DNA of 63,078 bases from JANNVZ01 sp046155615 (GTDB lineage Bacteria > Bacteroidota > Bacteroidia > Flavobacteriales_D > Sanyastnellaceae): assembly GCA_046155615.1 (NCBI GenBank), contig JBJXFP010000018.1, forward strand, positions 1-63,078. The letters run 5' to 3'. A model generated the notes under the pieces. It did no database searches, was not told where the DNA came from, and was given only the letters and a program-made list of their open reading frames with translations. Within the stretch, counting starts at the first letter, position 1. Every line of letters begins with the position of its first letter. A program made the translations under genes and the position numbers. Shown here piece after piece: positions 6,909 to 15,324 of this stretch.

Positions 6909-9365
6909 ATGAAAAGGAAGTTACTTCAATTAATGATTGCCTGCATGCTGATGCCTGCTACACTCTGCGCCAATGAAGGTATGTGGCTGGTAAGTTTGCT
7001 GAATCGCATGAATGAAGCAGAGATGAAAGGCCTGGGCCTGAACCTGACTGCTGAGGAAATATACAGCATCAACAACGCATCGCTCAAAGATGCGGTGGTG
7101 AGGCTGAACAACGGTGGCTGTACCGGTGAGATAGTGAGTGTGAATGGGCTTGTATTCACCAACCACCACTGTGCATTCGATGCCATACAAAGCCTGTCCA
7201 CTGTGGACAACAACATGCTGCGAGATGGATTTTGCGCCAAGTCGTTTGCAGATGAGTTGCCCATACCCGGATTCAAAATTCAATTCCTTGTGCGCATAGA
7301 AAATGCAACAGATGAAGTGCTGGCTGCATTGAATGACAGCATGACGGAAGAACAACGTGATCAGGCCGTGGCTGACAAAACCAAAGAACTAAAAACCAAA
7401 TGGGGCGAAAGCGGCAAATTCGAAGTAGAAGTAAAATCATTTTTCTACGGCAACGAATACTATGTGATGGTATATCAGGCCTTCACGGATATACGCCTGG
7501 TAGGCAATCCGCCTGAGAGCGTGGGCAAATTTGGTGGTGATACCGACAACTGGATGTGGCCCCGACACACAGGAGACTTCAGCATGTTGCGCGTATATGC
7601 CGACAAGGACAACAACCCTGCGGCTTACAATGCAGAAAATGTACCCTTTAAACCCAAGCACCACTTCCCTGTAAACTTGGACGGCATAGAAGAGGGCGAC
7701 TTCAGCATGATAATGGGTTTCCCAGGTCGCACCTCGCGCTACCTCACAAGCTATGGCGTAAATCAAAATATAGAACTGCGCAACCCTGTAATAGTAGAAT
7801 GCTTCGGTACCAAATTAGAAAGTTGGAAACAAATGATGAATGCAAATGACAGCATCAATCTGATGTATGCGGCTAAATATGCCAGCATAGCCAACACATG
7901 GAAAAACCTACAGGGAGAAACCAAGAGTCTGAAAAGATTGGATGTGAAAGGACAGAAGGAATTGATAGAAGCAGATTTTACCAAATGGGTGAACCAACGT
8001 GATGATCGCAAAATGAAATATGGACAAGCGATAGAACTGATAAGAGAATACCACAACGAATGGGATCCTATGGCCAAAGCTTCACTATACAGTGCTCTTG
8101 CAGGCTCTGGCGGAGCGGAATTCATAGCATTTGCGGCCAGTGCCGGAGCAGCCTTGGAACAGGCCTTGGGGCAATCCGATGAGGCCAAGAAGGACGAAGG
8201 CATAGAGCAAGTGAAAAAAATGGCGACTGCCCACTTTGGCGAATACAATGTGGCAACCGACAAACTCACTTTCGTAAACCTAACCAACCTACACCGCAAG
8301 AACATAATAGCAAGCGAGCGCCCCTCTTGGCACGCCAATGTGGACAAGGCTTACAAAGGCAATGTGCAGAAATATGCTGACGATGTTTTTGCCAAGAGCA
8401 TCTTTACAGACCAGGTACGCTTAATGGCTTTTCTGGCCAAGCCAAACCTGAAAAAATTGCAAAAAGATATTGGCTACACCACAGCAAAAAGTGCAGGCGA
8501 ACATTCATCTGCCTTCCGTGCAAAAAATCCGGTTACTAAATCATCAAAAGGCTACAGACTATTTGTGGCAGGGCTGCGCGAAATGAACGACAAAAAAACA
8601 TACGCGCCCGATGCCAACAGCACCATGCGCCTGACATATGGCAAGGTGGGTGGTTACAAACCTGCCGATGCAGCAACATATAGTTACTACACCACGGCCA
8701 AAGGCATCATGGAAAAACGTGACAACTCGAATCCTGAATTCGTAGTACCGGATAAACTCGCTGATTTGATAAACAAAAAAGACTTTGGCAAATACGCCAA
8801 CAAAAAAGGTGAGTTGGTAACCTGCTTCATCAACGACTTGGATATAACCGGTGGTAATAGCGGCAGCCCTGTGATAGATGGTGACGGCAACCTGATAGGC
8901 ATAGCCTTCGATGGCAACTGGGAGGCCATGAGCGGCAACATTGCTTTTGAACCTGAACTACAGCGCACCATCAATGTGGACATACGCTATGTGTTGTTCA
9001 CTATTGAAAAACTGATGGGCGGAAAAAACATCGTAGATGAACTGACCATAGCGAAGAAGAAACCAAAACCAGTGCCTGCACCACCTGTAGAATTACAGCC
9101 CACCGGAAGCACACCAGCCACTCCCGCCACACCTGCAGGTGTCGGAGGTATAAAGCCAGAGGTTCAGAAAAAAATAGACGATGCAAAGGCAAAGGCAGCA
9201 GAAAAAAACAACAAGAACCAAGTAAGCCCAGGACTGAAGAAGATGATAGAAGGCAAAACAGGAAGTGGCAATGCCGGAGAAGGTGATAAAATGAAAGCAG
9301 GAAGTGGCAATGTCGGAAAAGGTGGAGCAACCAAACCAGCTGAAACTTCGGTGAAGAAGAAATAA
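6909..9365 (+). CDS. S46 family dipeptidyl peptidase (DPP7-like)
   Basis: An 818-residue periplasmic serine peptidase that removes dipeptides from oligopeptide N-termini. A signal peptide (MKRKLLQLMIACMLMPATLC) is followed by the catalytic regions: TNHHC (His86/87), WPRHTGDF (Asp223) and GGNSGSP (Ser651). Gly669 lies 18 residues after the catalytic Ser, in FDGNWEAM. In the P. gingivalis enzymes this site is Gly in DPP7 (hydrophobic P1) and Arg in DPP11 (acidic P1), so DPP7-like specificity is inferred. After the peptidase domain (to about residue 715) comes an unusual tail of roughly 100 Pro-, Ala-, Gly- and Lys-rich residues with a repeated GSGN(A/V)G(E/K)G motif and a KKK end. Confidence 0.9.
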   Translation: MKRKLLQLMIACMLMPATLCANEGMWLVSLLNRMNEAEMKGLGLNLTAEEIYSINNASLKDAVVRLNNGGCTGEIVSVNGLVFTNHHCAFDAIQSLSTVDNNMLRDGFCAKSFADELPIPGFKIQFLVRIENATDEVLAALNDSMTEEQRDQAVADKTKELKTKWGESGKFEVEVKSFFYGNEYYVMVYQAFTDIRLVGNPPESVGKFGGDTDNWMWPRHTGDFSMLRVYADKDNNPAAYNAENVPFKPKHHFPVNLDGIEEGDFSMIMGFPGRTSRYLTSYGVNQNIELRNPVIVECFGTKLESWKQMMNANDSINLMYAAKYASIANTWKNLQGETKSLKRLDVKGQKELIEADFTKWVNQRDDRKMKYGQAIELIREYHNEWDPMAKASLYSALAGSGGAEFIAFAASAGAALEQALGQSDEAKKDEGIEQVKKMATAHFGEYNVATDKLTFVNLTNLHRKNIIASERPSWHANVDKAYKGNVQKYADDVFAKSIFTDQVRLMAFLAKPNLKKLQKDIGYTTAKSAGEHSSAFRAKNPVTKSSKGYRLFVAGLREMNDKKTYAPDANSTMRLTYGKVGGYKPADAATYSYYTTAKGIMEKRDNSNPEFVVPDKLADLINKKDFGKYANKKGELVTCFINDLDITGGNSGSPVIDGDGNLIGIAFDGNWEAMSGNIAFEPELQRTINVDIRYVLFTIEKLMGGKNIVDELTIAKKKPKPVPAPPVELQPTGSTPATPATPAGVGGIKPEVQKKIDDAKAKAAEKNNKNQVSPGLKKMIEGKTGSGNAGEGDKMKAGSGNVGKGGATKPAETSVKKK

Positions 9366-9379
9366 CTTCTGAATAGAAC

Positions 9380-9424
9380 AAAAAAAAAACCGTCCCTGCT
9401 CATCAGCAGGGACGGTTTTTTTTT
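9380..9424. terminator. Strong bidirectional terminator
   Basis: Stem ACCGTCCCTGCT / AGCAGGGACGGT with a CATC loop, flanked by a run of A on the left and of T on the right. It lies between the convergent genes ending at 9365 and 9454. Confidence 0.9.
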
Positions 9425-9453
9425 ATGAAGAAAATTTTCTATTTGGTCAAGCT

Positions 9454-9885
9454 TTAGATACGCTCATCCAAAGTGCCGCTGAGTGTGCCGAGACCATTCT
9501 TGTACCCGGCCACTTTCACCCAATAGATAATCCAACAGATAAGTGCACCAAGACCTGCGAAACCACCAAGTACTGGTATGAGACCACACACCTGCAATAT
9601 GGCCATAGCAAGTCCTACATTGTATCCGGGGCGAATCTCTTCAGGAGTGAGTCCTCGCGAGGCGTATTCATTGGCCAACGAATCAGCTACACGATTTACA
9701 ACAAAAAAATTCCAGACAAGACTGAACAACGGAATAAGCAACAACCACACTTGACCGGGTGGCATGGTGCGGTTTTCTATGCGCACAGCCTTCAGAGTAT
9801 TCTGTAGCGTAATCAAGTAAAAAATAAATGGTATAAGGAAAAGTGCCACCACTACCAACACAATCATTAAAATTTCTTCTTCCAT
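9454..9885 (-). CDS. Small multi-pass membrane protein (possibly DUF4328)
   Basis: 143 residues from the ATG at 9885 (MEEEILMIVLVVV). An in-frame upstream ATG at 9945 would add 20 polar residues and seems less likely. Three to four hydrophobic segments are visible: residues 5-25, 48-66, 92-108 and 110-128. A conserved-looking stretch, GQVWLLLIPLFSLVWNFFVVNRVADSL, and a loop PGYNVGLA resemble DUF4328-type proteins, but I am not certain. Inner membrane location is inferred; the function is unknown. It is isolated and has its own terminator. Confidence 0.65.
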   Translation of the reverse strand: MEEEILMIVLVVVALFLIPFIFYLITLQNTLKAVRIENRTMPPGQVWLLLIPLFSLVWNFFVVNRVADSLANEYASRGLTPEEIRPGYNVGLAMAILQVCGLIPVLGGFAGLGALICWIIYWVKVAGYKNGLGTLSGTLDERI

Positions 9886-10058
9886 AAGTTTAGATTTTAA
9901 AGGGTTATTTTCATTTTTGAACGCACGCAATGTATCAGTATGCACAAGTTGTAATTCTTTCTTTTAGGAAGTACGATTTCAGATTGCGCACTCCTTCTTT
10001 GGTGAACATTGGGATAGTTACATTGGCCTCACACAAAACCTCTTAACTGATACATACC

Positions 10059-10685
10059 ATGCCACTGAACAGAGACCCATTGTTGCTGCATCCGATCCTT
10101 GCCACACATTTAGAAGGCATTATACAAGCCATCAGTAAAAAATTACCACGAGGCATCGAAGCGAAAATGATAAGCGCCTATCGCAGCCCTGCTGAGCAAT
10201 TTGAATTATTCAAAAAAGGAAGACACTTTGTGAATGGCATTTGGGTGAAGAAACCAGGTGGTGCTACCGTGACCAACATAGATGGCTTCCGAAAAAAATC
10301 CAATCACAACTACTTGCCATGTGTTGCCATTGACATCGGTCTTTTCTCCGGCAATCAATACTTGACCAATTCACCACATTACAAACATGTGCATGCGGGA
10401 GCCAAAGCTTACGGATTAGAATGGGGAGGCAATTGGAAAAAATTTGTTGACCAGCCACACATAGAAATTCCTGTTGAACTGCTTTTCCAAAAAGACCGGA
10501 TATTGGATGAGGCAGTGCAGTGGCAGCGCTATCTGAAAATGGCAGGAACCTACGCAGGTGAGTTGGATGGCGCCTTCGGTAAAAAATCTACGGCAGCCTT
10601 GAAAGCAACTACAGGCAATGAAGTGCGCACAACAGCAGCCTGGAAAAAGTTGGTAAATAAGTACGGACTGCTACCTCCCTTCTGA
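10059..10685 (+). CDS. M15 family peptidase with C-terminal peptidoglycan-binding-like region
   Basis: 208 residues without an obvious signal peptide. The zinc-peptidase core shows AYRSPAEQFELFKKG (39-53), SNHNYLPCVAIDIG with ligands His83 and Asp92, and QPHIEIP with His134, the H...D...H set of M15 (VanY / endolysin-like L-Ala-D-Glu or D-Ala-D-Ala peptidases). The last 55 residues (WQRYLKMAGTYAGELDGAFGKKSTAALKATTG) resemble a PG_binding_1 module. The likely role is peptidoglycan cleavage. The absence of a signal and the two-module layout recall phage endolysins, although no other phage gene is near. It begins a tight run with comEC 11 nt downstream. Confidence 0.85.
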   Translation: MPLNRDPLLLHPILATHLEGIIQAISKKLPRGIEAKMISAYRSPAEQFELFKKGRHFVNGIWVKKPGGATVTNIDGFRKKSNHNYLPCVAIDIGLFSGNQYLTNSPHYKHVHAGAKAYGLEWGGNWKKFVDQPHIEIPVELLFQKDRILDEAVQWQRYLKMAGTYAGELDGAFGKKSTAALKATTGNEVRTTAAWKKLVNKYGLLPPF

Positions 10686-10696
10686 CAGAGCAGCCT

Positions 10697-12829
10697 ATGC
10701 TTTTCATCTGGCGTCATAGTCCCTACCTGCGCTTACTGCTGCCATTCCTTGCGGGTATTCTTATTCAAATCAATGCACCTGCCGGCATTCTTTTTTGGAT
10801 AATAGCTTCAGCCGTTGCGGTACTCACCCAGGTTCTTGTGCATGTATTCATCAGGCGCTTCACTTTTTTCTATCGCTTCATTCCTGGTGTCAGCACAGCA
10901 TTGTTGCTGCTATGCACCGGTGCATTGTTGTCCTCACTCAAGCCCACTTATGAGCGTGAAAATCATTTCTCCAAACATTACCATGAAGGCGATGCTCTAC
11001 TACTCCAGCTTTGCGATGCTCCAATAGAAAAAAACCGTTCATTCAAAACCGAAGCAGAAGTAACGGCTGTGCTGCATGATGGAAAATGGCTGGCTACAAG
11101 CGGGCAGTTGTTGTTATATATACACCGCGACAGCCTTGCAGCGCAGTTGGAAGTAGATGATATCATTGTGGTTCGCTCAGCAGTCAATCCTCTCAACGCT
11201 GTGCAGAATCCTTTTGAGTTCAACTACAAAAAATACCTGAACTCGCACTTCATATACAGCCAGTGCTATGCAAGCAGCGCTGACTGGTTGTTGTGGAGCA
11301 AACCCGCGCACCACACTTTCAGTGGCACATTTATACACTGGCGCGAATTGATGCTGGCACAAATGCGCAAGCATGGTATTGCAGGCCAGGAATATGCGGT
11401 GCTGGCAGCTCTGATACTTGGCAAAACAGATGCAATAGACTTCGAACTGATGAGCAGCTATGCCAGCGCTGGTGCCATACATGTGCTTGCTGTAAGCGGC
11501 TTGCACGTGGGGCTTATCTATGTGCTGCTGGCTCCGCTGCTTCGCATAGTGATGCCTGGCAAAGGCAGGCCATGGCTAAAATTCCTGATTCCCGCAACAC
11601 TGCTTTGGCTCTATGCAGGTGTCACAGGTTTTTCGCCATCGGTGCTGCGCGCAGCGGTCATGTTCACCGTATTCATCATGGCCGAAAGTTTTGAAAAGAA
11701 AAGCAGTGTGTATAACACCATGAGTGCTTCAGCGTTGGTGTTATTGTGTTTCAATCCTTACATGATCATGGAAGTGGGGTTTCAGCTTTCATACCTGGCT
11801 GTGTTGGGTATTGTGATTTTGCAAAGGCGCATAGTCAGTTTGATAGAAGTACGCAATAAATGGCTGTATAAATTGTGGCAACTCACTGCGGTATCGTTCG
11901 CAGCACAAATAGCCACTTTCGCCTTAGGTATGTTGTACTTCCACCAGTTTCCGGTTTACTTTCTGGTCTCCAACCTTGTGGTCATTCCACTCAGCACCAT
12001 CATACTTTATGGTGGGCTTGCATTTCTTGCTATGTGCTGGTTTCCGCCTGCGGCAAAGCTTTTAGCCACCTGTATCTCTTGGCTCACATGGCTTATGAAT
12101 GCAATTGTATCCTGGTTCGACTCATTGCCCTGGAGCATCATTCAGGGCATTTCACTTTCAGTATTCGAAACATACTTGCTCTTTGGCATCGTGTGGTGTG
12201 TGTGCAGGTGGTGGTTGTGGAGAAAATCTAAAGCCATGATATGGGCGTTGTGTTTCGCGGTTGTAGTCAGTATTTCGCAAGTCATCGAAAAAACATCTAT
12301 TGTGCAGTTTAGCGAATTGTGTGTGCACAACATTCCGGGTCATCGCTGCATTACTTACTGCAAAGGCGAGAAAGGCTACATCATCTATGATGGCAATCTG
12401 ATGAACAACGAATCACGCGTGCGCTTTCATCTGAAGAACTATTGGAATCACCTTGGCATAAAAGACTTCAAGTATGTAGCGCTCGATAGCACCAAACATT
12501 TCGAAGAAGATGATGTGCTCTACTCCTACCCTCTTATTACACTCGGCATACATCAGTTTGCACTGGCTGATTCAGCCAATATGAATAGAACAGACAGCCT
12601 GCCTGCCACATTCATCTTGCTTGACAAAGGTGCTGCGCGTACCTACTTTGATGAAAAAAAGCTCCAGCAATTACAGCATAGTCATCTCATACTGACTAAA
12701 GATTTTAGCGCACGCAAAGTGCAATTCCTGAAAGAAAATTTGCTTGATTCAACACGCATCCACATGCTGCAAGAAGGCGCGCTCATAGTCCGGGGCAACA
12801 GTGTTTACCATTATTCCCACATGTATTGA
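10697..12829 (+). CDS. comEC: ComEC/Rec2 family DNA-uptake channel protein
   Basis: A 710-residue polytopic membrane protein for passage of single-stranded DNA across the inner membrane in natural transformation. Two N-terminal membrane helices precede a soluble DUF4131-type domain (about 95-200). The Competence domain follows, with LAALILGKTDAIDFELMSSYASAGAIHVLAVSGLHVG, the family's strongest motif, and GVTGFSPSVLRAAVMFT, then more helices to about residue 520. The last 190 residues are soluble but lack the HxHxDH metallo-beta-lactamase motif of Gram-positive ComEC, as is usual in Bacteroidota. No other competence gene lies in the window. Confidence 0.92.
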   Translation: MLFIWRHSPYLRLLLPFLAGILIQINAPAGILFWIIASAVAVLTQVLVHVFIRRFTFFYRFIPGVSTALLLLCTGALLSSLKPTYERENHFSKHYHEGDALLLQLCDAPIEKNRSFKTEAEVTAVLHDGKWLATSGQLLLYIHRDSLAAQLEVDDIIVVRSAVNPLNAVQNPFEFNYKKYLNSHFIYSQCYASSADWLLWSKPAHHTFSGTFIHWRELMLAQMRKHGIAGQEYAVLAALILGKTDAIDFELMSSYASAGAIHVLAVSGLHVGLIYVLLAPLLRIVMPGKGRPWLKFLIPATLLWLYAGVTGFSPSVLRAAVMFTVFIMAESFEKKSSVYNTMSASALVLLCFNPYMIMEVGFQLSYLAVLGIVILQRRIVSLIEVRNKWLYKLWQLTAVSFAAQIATFALGMLYFHQFPVYFLVSNLVVIPLSTIILYGGLAFLAMCWFPPAAKLLATCISWLTWLMNAIVSWFDSLPWSIIQGISLSVFETYLLFGIVWCVCRWWLWRKSKAMIWALCFAVVVSISQVIEKTSIVQFSELCVHNIPGHRCITYCKGEKGYIIYDGNLMNNESRVRFHLKNYWNHLGIKDFKYVALDSTKHFEEDDVLYSYPLITLGIHQFALADSANMNRTDSLPATFILLDKGAARTYFDEKKLQQLQHSHLILTKDFSARKVQFLKENLLDSTRIHMLQEGALIVRGNSVYHYSHMY

Positions 12830-12868
12830 GGCCAATCAGACTGCTGCACGTTGCCTACTTTCGGCCCT

Positions 12869-13738
12869 GTGTCACACACCACTGCCCACATCACAGAGTG
12901 TCCGCGCGATGCCATGCAAGGCATCAAAGAGTGGATATCTACACAGGACAAAATCAGATACATCAATCAAATACTGCAATGCGGATTTGACACGGTGGAC
13001 TTCGGCAGTTTTGTTTCAGAAAAGGCGATGCCCCAGATGCGCGATACAGATGAAGTGTTGAAGGGCCTGCACTTAGACAACACCCAATCGAAACTGTTAG
13101 CAATAGTTGCAAACCTGCGTGGCGCACAAACCGCAGCGCAGTATGATGAGATAGCGCTGCTCGGGTTTCCATTTTCAATTTCAGAAACATTTCAGCAGCG
13201 CAACACCAACAGCAGCATAGCTGAATCGCTGGTTCGGGTGGAAGAAATTCAAAACCTGTGCACGCTGCACAACAAGCAGTTGATCATATACATCAGCATG
13301 GGTTTTGGCAATCCGTATGGCGATCCGTGGAATGCTGAAACGGCCATAGGGTGGTGCGAACAATTGCACGAAAAATTGGGCATTGTAAGCATGGCTCCGA
13401 GTGATACCGTGGGCATAGCCACTCCAGAAAGTATTCATTACTTATTCAGCCAACTGATACCAGCACTACCGGAGGTAAAATTTGGCGCACACCTGCACAC
13501 TACACCTCACACGTGGCGCGAAAAGGTGGAGGCAGCATGGCAGGCAGGCTGCTACCGGTTTGATGGAGCTATCAAGGGTTTTGGTGGATGCCCAATGGCT
13601 GCTGATGCGCTCACCGGCAATATGCCAACCGAAAATCTGATCAGCTATTTCGATAACATGTCTGTTGGGCATGGAGTAGTCTCAACAGCATTTTCCGCTG
13701 CCATGCAAATAGCTACAGAAATATTTCCTGCACATTGA
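12869..13738 (+). CDS. Hydroxymethylglutaryl-CoA lyase
   Basis: About 289 residues; cleaves HMG-CoA to acetyl-CoA and acetoacetate, the last step of leucine degradation. The N-terminal ITECPRDAMQGIKEWI is the conserved start of the TIM barrel, so the ATG at 12914 inside it is too late. GTG at 12869 (MSHTTAHITECP) is preferred; TTG at 12851 is also possible. The signature GFGGCPMA supplies the catalytic Cys241. AHLHTTPHTWREKVEAAWQAG contains the metal-binding H-x-H. The stop overlaps the TTG start of rnz. Other leucine-catabolism genes are not in the window. Confidence 0.9.
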   Translation: MSHTTAHITECPRDAMQGIKEWISTQDKIRYINQILQCGFDTVDFGSFVSEKAMPQMRDTDEVLKGLHLDNTQSKLLAIVANLRGAQTAAQYDEIALLGFPFSISETFQQRNTNSSIAESLVRVEEIQNLCTLHNKQLIIYISMGFGNPYGDPWNAETAIGWCEQLHEKLGIVSMAPSDTVGIATPESIHYLFSQLIPALPEVKFGAHLHTTPHTWREKVEAAWQAGCYRFDGAIKGFGGCPMAADALTGNMPTENLISYFDNMSVGHGVVSTAFSAAMQIATEIFPAH

Positions 13739-14652
13739 CATTCGAGATTACCATATTGGGTTGTGGGGCGGCTACACCAACAGGCAGGCACAACCCCAGT
13801 GCGCAGGTGGTGAATGTGCACGACAAACTTTTTCTGGTGGACTGTGGTGAAGGCACACAGATGCAAATGCGTAAATACAAAGTGCGTATGCAGCGAATAA
13901 ACCACGTATTCATTTCGCACCTGCATGGCGACCATTACCTGGGACTGATGGGCTTCATCAGCAGCATGCATTTGCTCGGGCGCAAAGCCGCGTTGCATAT
14001 CTATGGCCCGCCAGAGTTGAAGGAAATTATTGACCTCAGCTTGCGCGCTTCACAAACTTATCTTGAATATGCTTTGGTATTCCACCCAACTGATGATGGT
14101 GGCAAACAACTCATCTATGAAGACAAAACACTGAGTGTCTTTTCGATTCCGTTAAAGCATCGCATTTTCTGCTGTGGTTTCTTGTTCGTAGAAAAGCAGC
14201 GGCAACCTAAGGTTAGAAAGGAAAGCATAGAAGAATTGGGGTTGATACCCGGACAGATTTTGGCATTGAAGAAAGGGCAGGATATAGAAATAGAAGGTAA
14301 AATCTGGCGCAATGATGCATTGTGCACCGCTCCGCCCCCACCACGCAGCTATGCCTATTGCTCTGACACGGCCTCTAGTGAAACGGTGATAAGCAATCTT
14401 CAAGGCACTTCTTGCCTATATCATGAGTCCACATTTCTGGAAGAAGAAAAAAAGAGGGCCAAAGAAACTTTTCACAGCACAGCGAAACAGGCTGCCAGAG
14501 TAGCTTCGGCCATCGAAGCCAACATGCTCATACTTGGTCACTTCAGTTCGCGCTACAGCGATGATGAAGCCTTCCGGCAAGAAGCCTCCGAGTTCTTTGC
14601 CAACTCCATATTGGCTGATGAAGGCTTACTCGTGAGGGTGAATGAAGTTTGA
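13735..14652 (+). CDS. rnz: Ribonuclease Z
   Basis: A 305-residue zinc endonuclease that trims tRNA precursor 3' ends. The family N-terminus, MTFEITILGCGAATPT, begins at a TTG (13735) that overlaps the HMG-CoA lyase stop as TTGA; no ATG is available. The metal motif HLHGDH gives His62, His64, Asp66 and His67. LVDCGEGTQMQMRKY, AYCSDTASSETV and ILGHFSSRYSD are further family motifs. Length is normal. The gene closes the run M15 - comEC - HMG-CoA lyase - rnz. Confidence 0.95.
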   Translation: MTFEITILGCGAATPTGRHNPSAQVVNVHDKLFLVDCGEGTQMQMRKYKVRMQRINHVFISHLHGDHYLGLMGFISSMHLLGRKAALHIYGPPELKEIIDLSLRASQTYLEYALVFHPTDDGGKQLIYEDKTLSVFSIPLKHRIFCCGFLFVEKQRQPKVRKESIEELGLIPGQILALKKGQDIEIEGKIWRNDALCTAPPPPRSYAYCSDTASSETVISNLQGTSCLYHESTFLEEEKKRAKETFHSTAKQAARVASAIEANMLILGHFSSRYSDDEAFRQEASEFFANSILADEGLLVRVNEV

Positions 14653-14820
14653 ATCTAATTCCGATATTAACATCCTTTCACTTTTTAAGCTCTATATGCC
14701 GCTGCCAATTCACATTGCTGGCATGGTGATTGAAAACGCGCTGAACATCTATAAACTTCGAACACGAAGTTTTGATTTTTGGTTAAGTCCAAAAGATTTT
14801 GGTTAAGGTTTAAGGAAAGC

Positions 14821-14848
14821 ACCCCCGGAAACGTCCGGGGGTTTTTCT
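14821..14848 (+). terminator. Rho-independent terminator after rnz
   Basis: GC-rich 9-bp stem ACCCCCGGA (14821-14829) / TCCGGGGGT (14834-14842) with an AACG loop, then TTTTCTTTTT. It ends the 10059-14652 run, before the convergent aroQ. Confidence 0.88.
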
Positions 14849-14876
14849 TTTTCGCCATGTCAAGATTAGGAGTTGG

Positions 14877-15308
14877 TCAGGATCTGAAATCAATGAGATA
14901 AGTAAGAGCAAGTTCATAACTCACCAATCCGAAGCCCGAAATGATGCCAGCGCAATGTTTTGCGGTGAGCGAAGTATGCCTTGCCTCTTCCCGGGCGTGC
15001 AAGTTGGTGATGTGTACCTCTACCACCGGTGTGCTTATTGCTGCCAGGGCATCGGCCAGGGCAATACTGGTGTGAGTGTAACCACCCGGATTGAAGATAA
15101 TTCCATCGAAAGAAAAACCTGTGGCTTGCAGCTTATTGATGAGTTCGCCTTCTACGTTACTCTGGTAATACTCCAGGGTAACATCGCTATATGATTTGCG
15201 CAGTGCGCTGAAGTATGTTTCAAAATCCTGGTGGCCGTATAGTTCGGGTTCGCGTTTGCCTATCAGATTGATGTTGGGGCCATTGATGATGATAATGCGT
15301 TTGCTCAT
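14877..15308 (-). CDS. aroQ: 3-dehydroquinate dehydratase, type II
   Basis: A 143-residue shikimate-pathway enzyme converting 3-dehydroquinate to 3-dehydroshikimate. It shows the type II hallmarks: NGPNINLIGKREPELYG, with catalytic Tyr24; FNPGGYTHTSIALADAL, with the substrate-binding Asn and a His; and VEVHITNLHAREEARHTS. Normal length for the dodecameric enzyme. The ATG lies 17 nt from the stop of the upstream giant repeat protein gene, so it may be the last gene of that minus-strand run. Confidence 0.96.
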   Translation of the reverse strand: MSKRIIIINGPNINLIGKREPELYGHQDFETYFSALRKSYSDVTLEYYQSNVEGELINKLQATGFSFDGIIFNPGGYTHTSIALADALAAISTPVVEVHITNLHAREEARHTSLTAKHCAGIISGFGLVSYELALTYLIDFRS

Positions 15309-15324
15309 AGAATACGTACATGCT

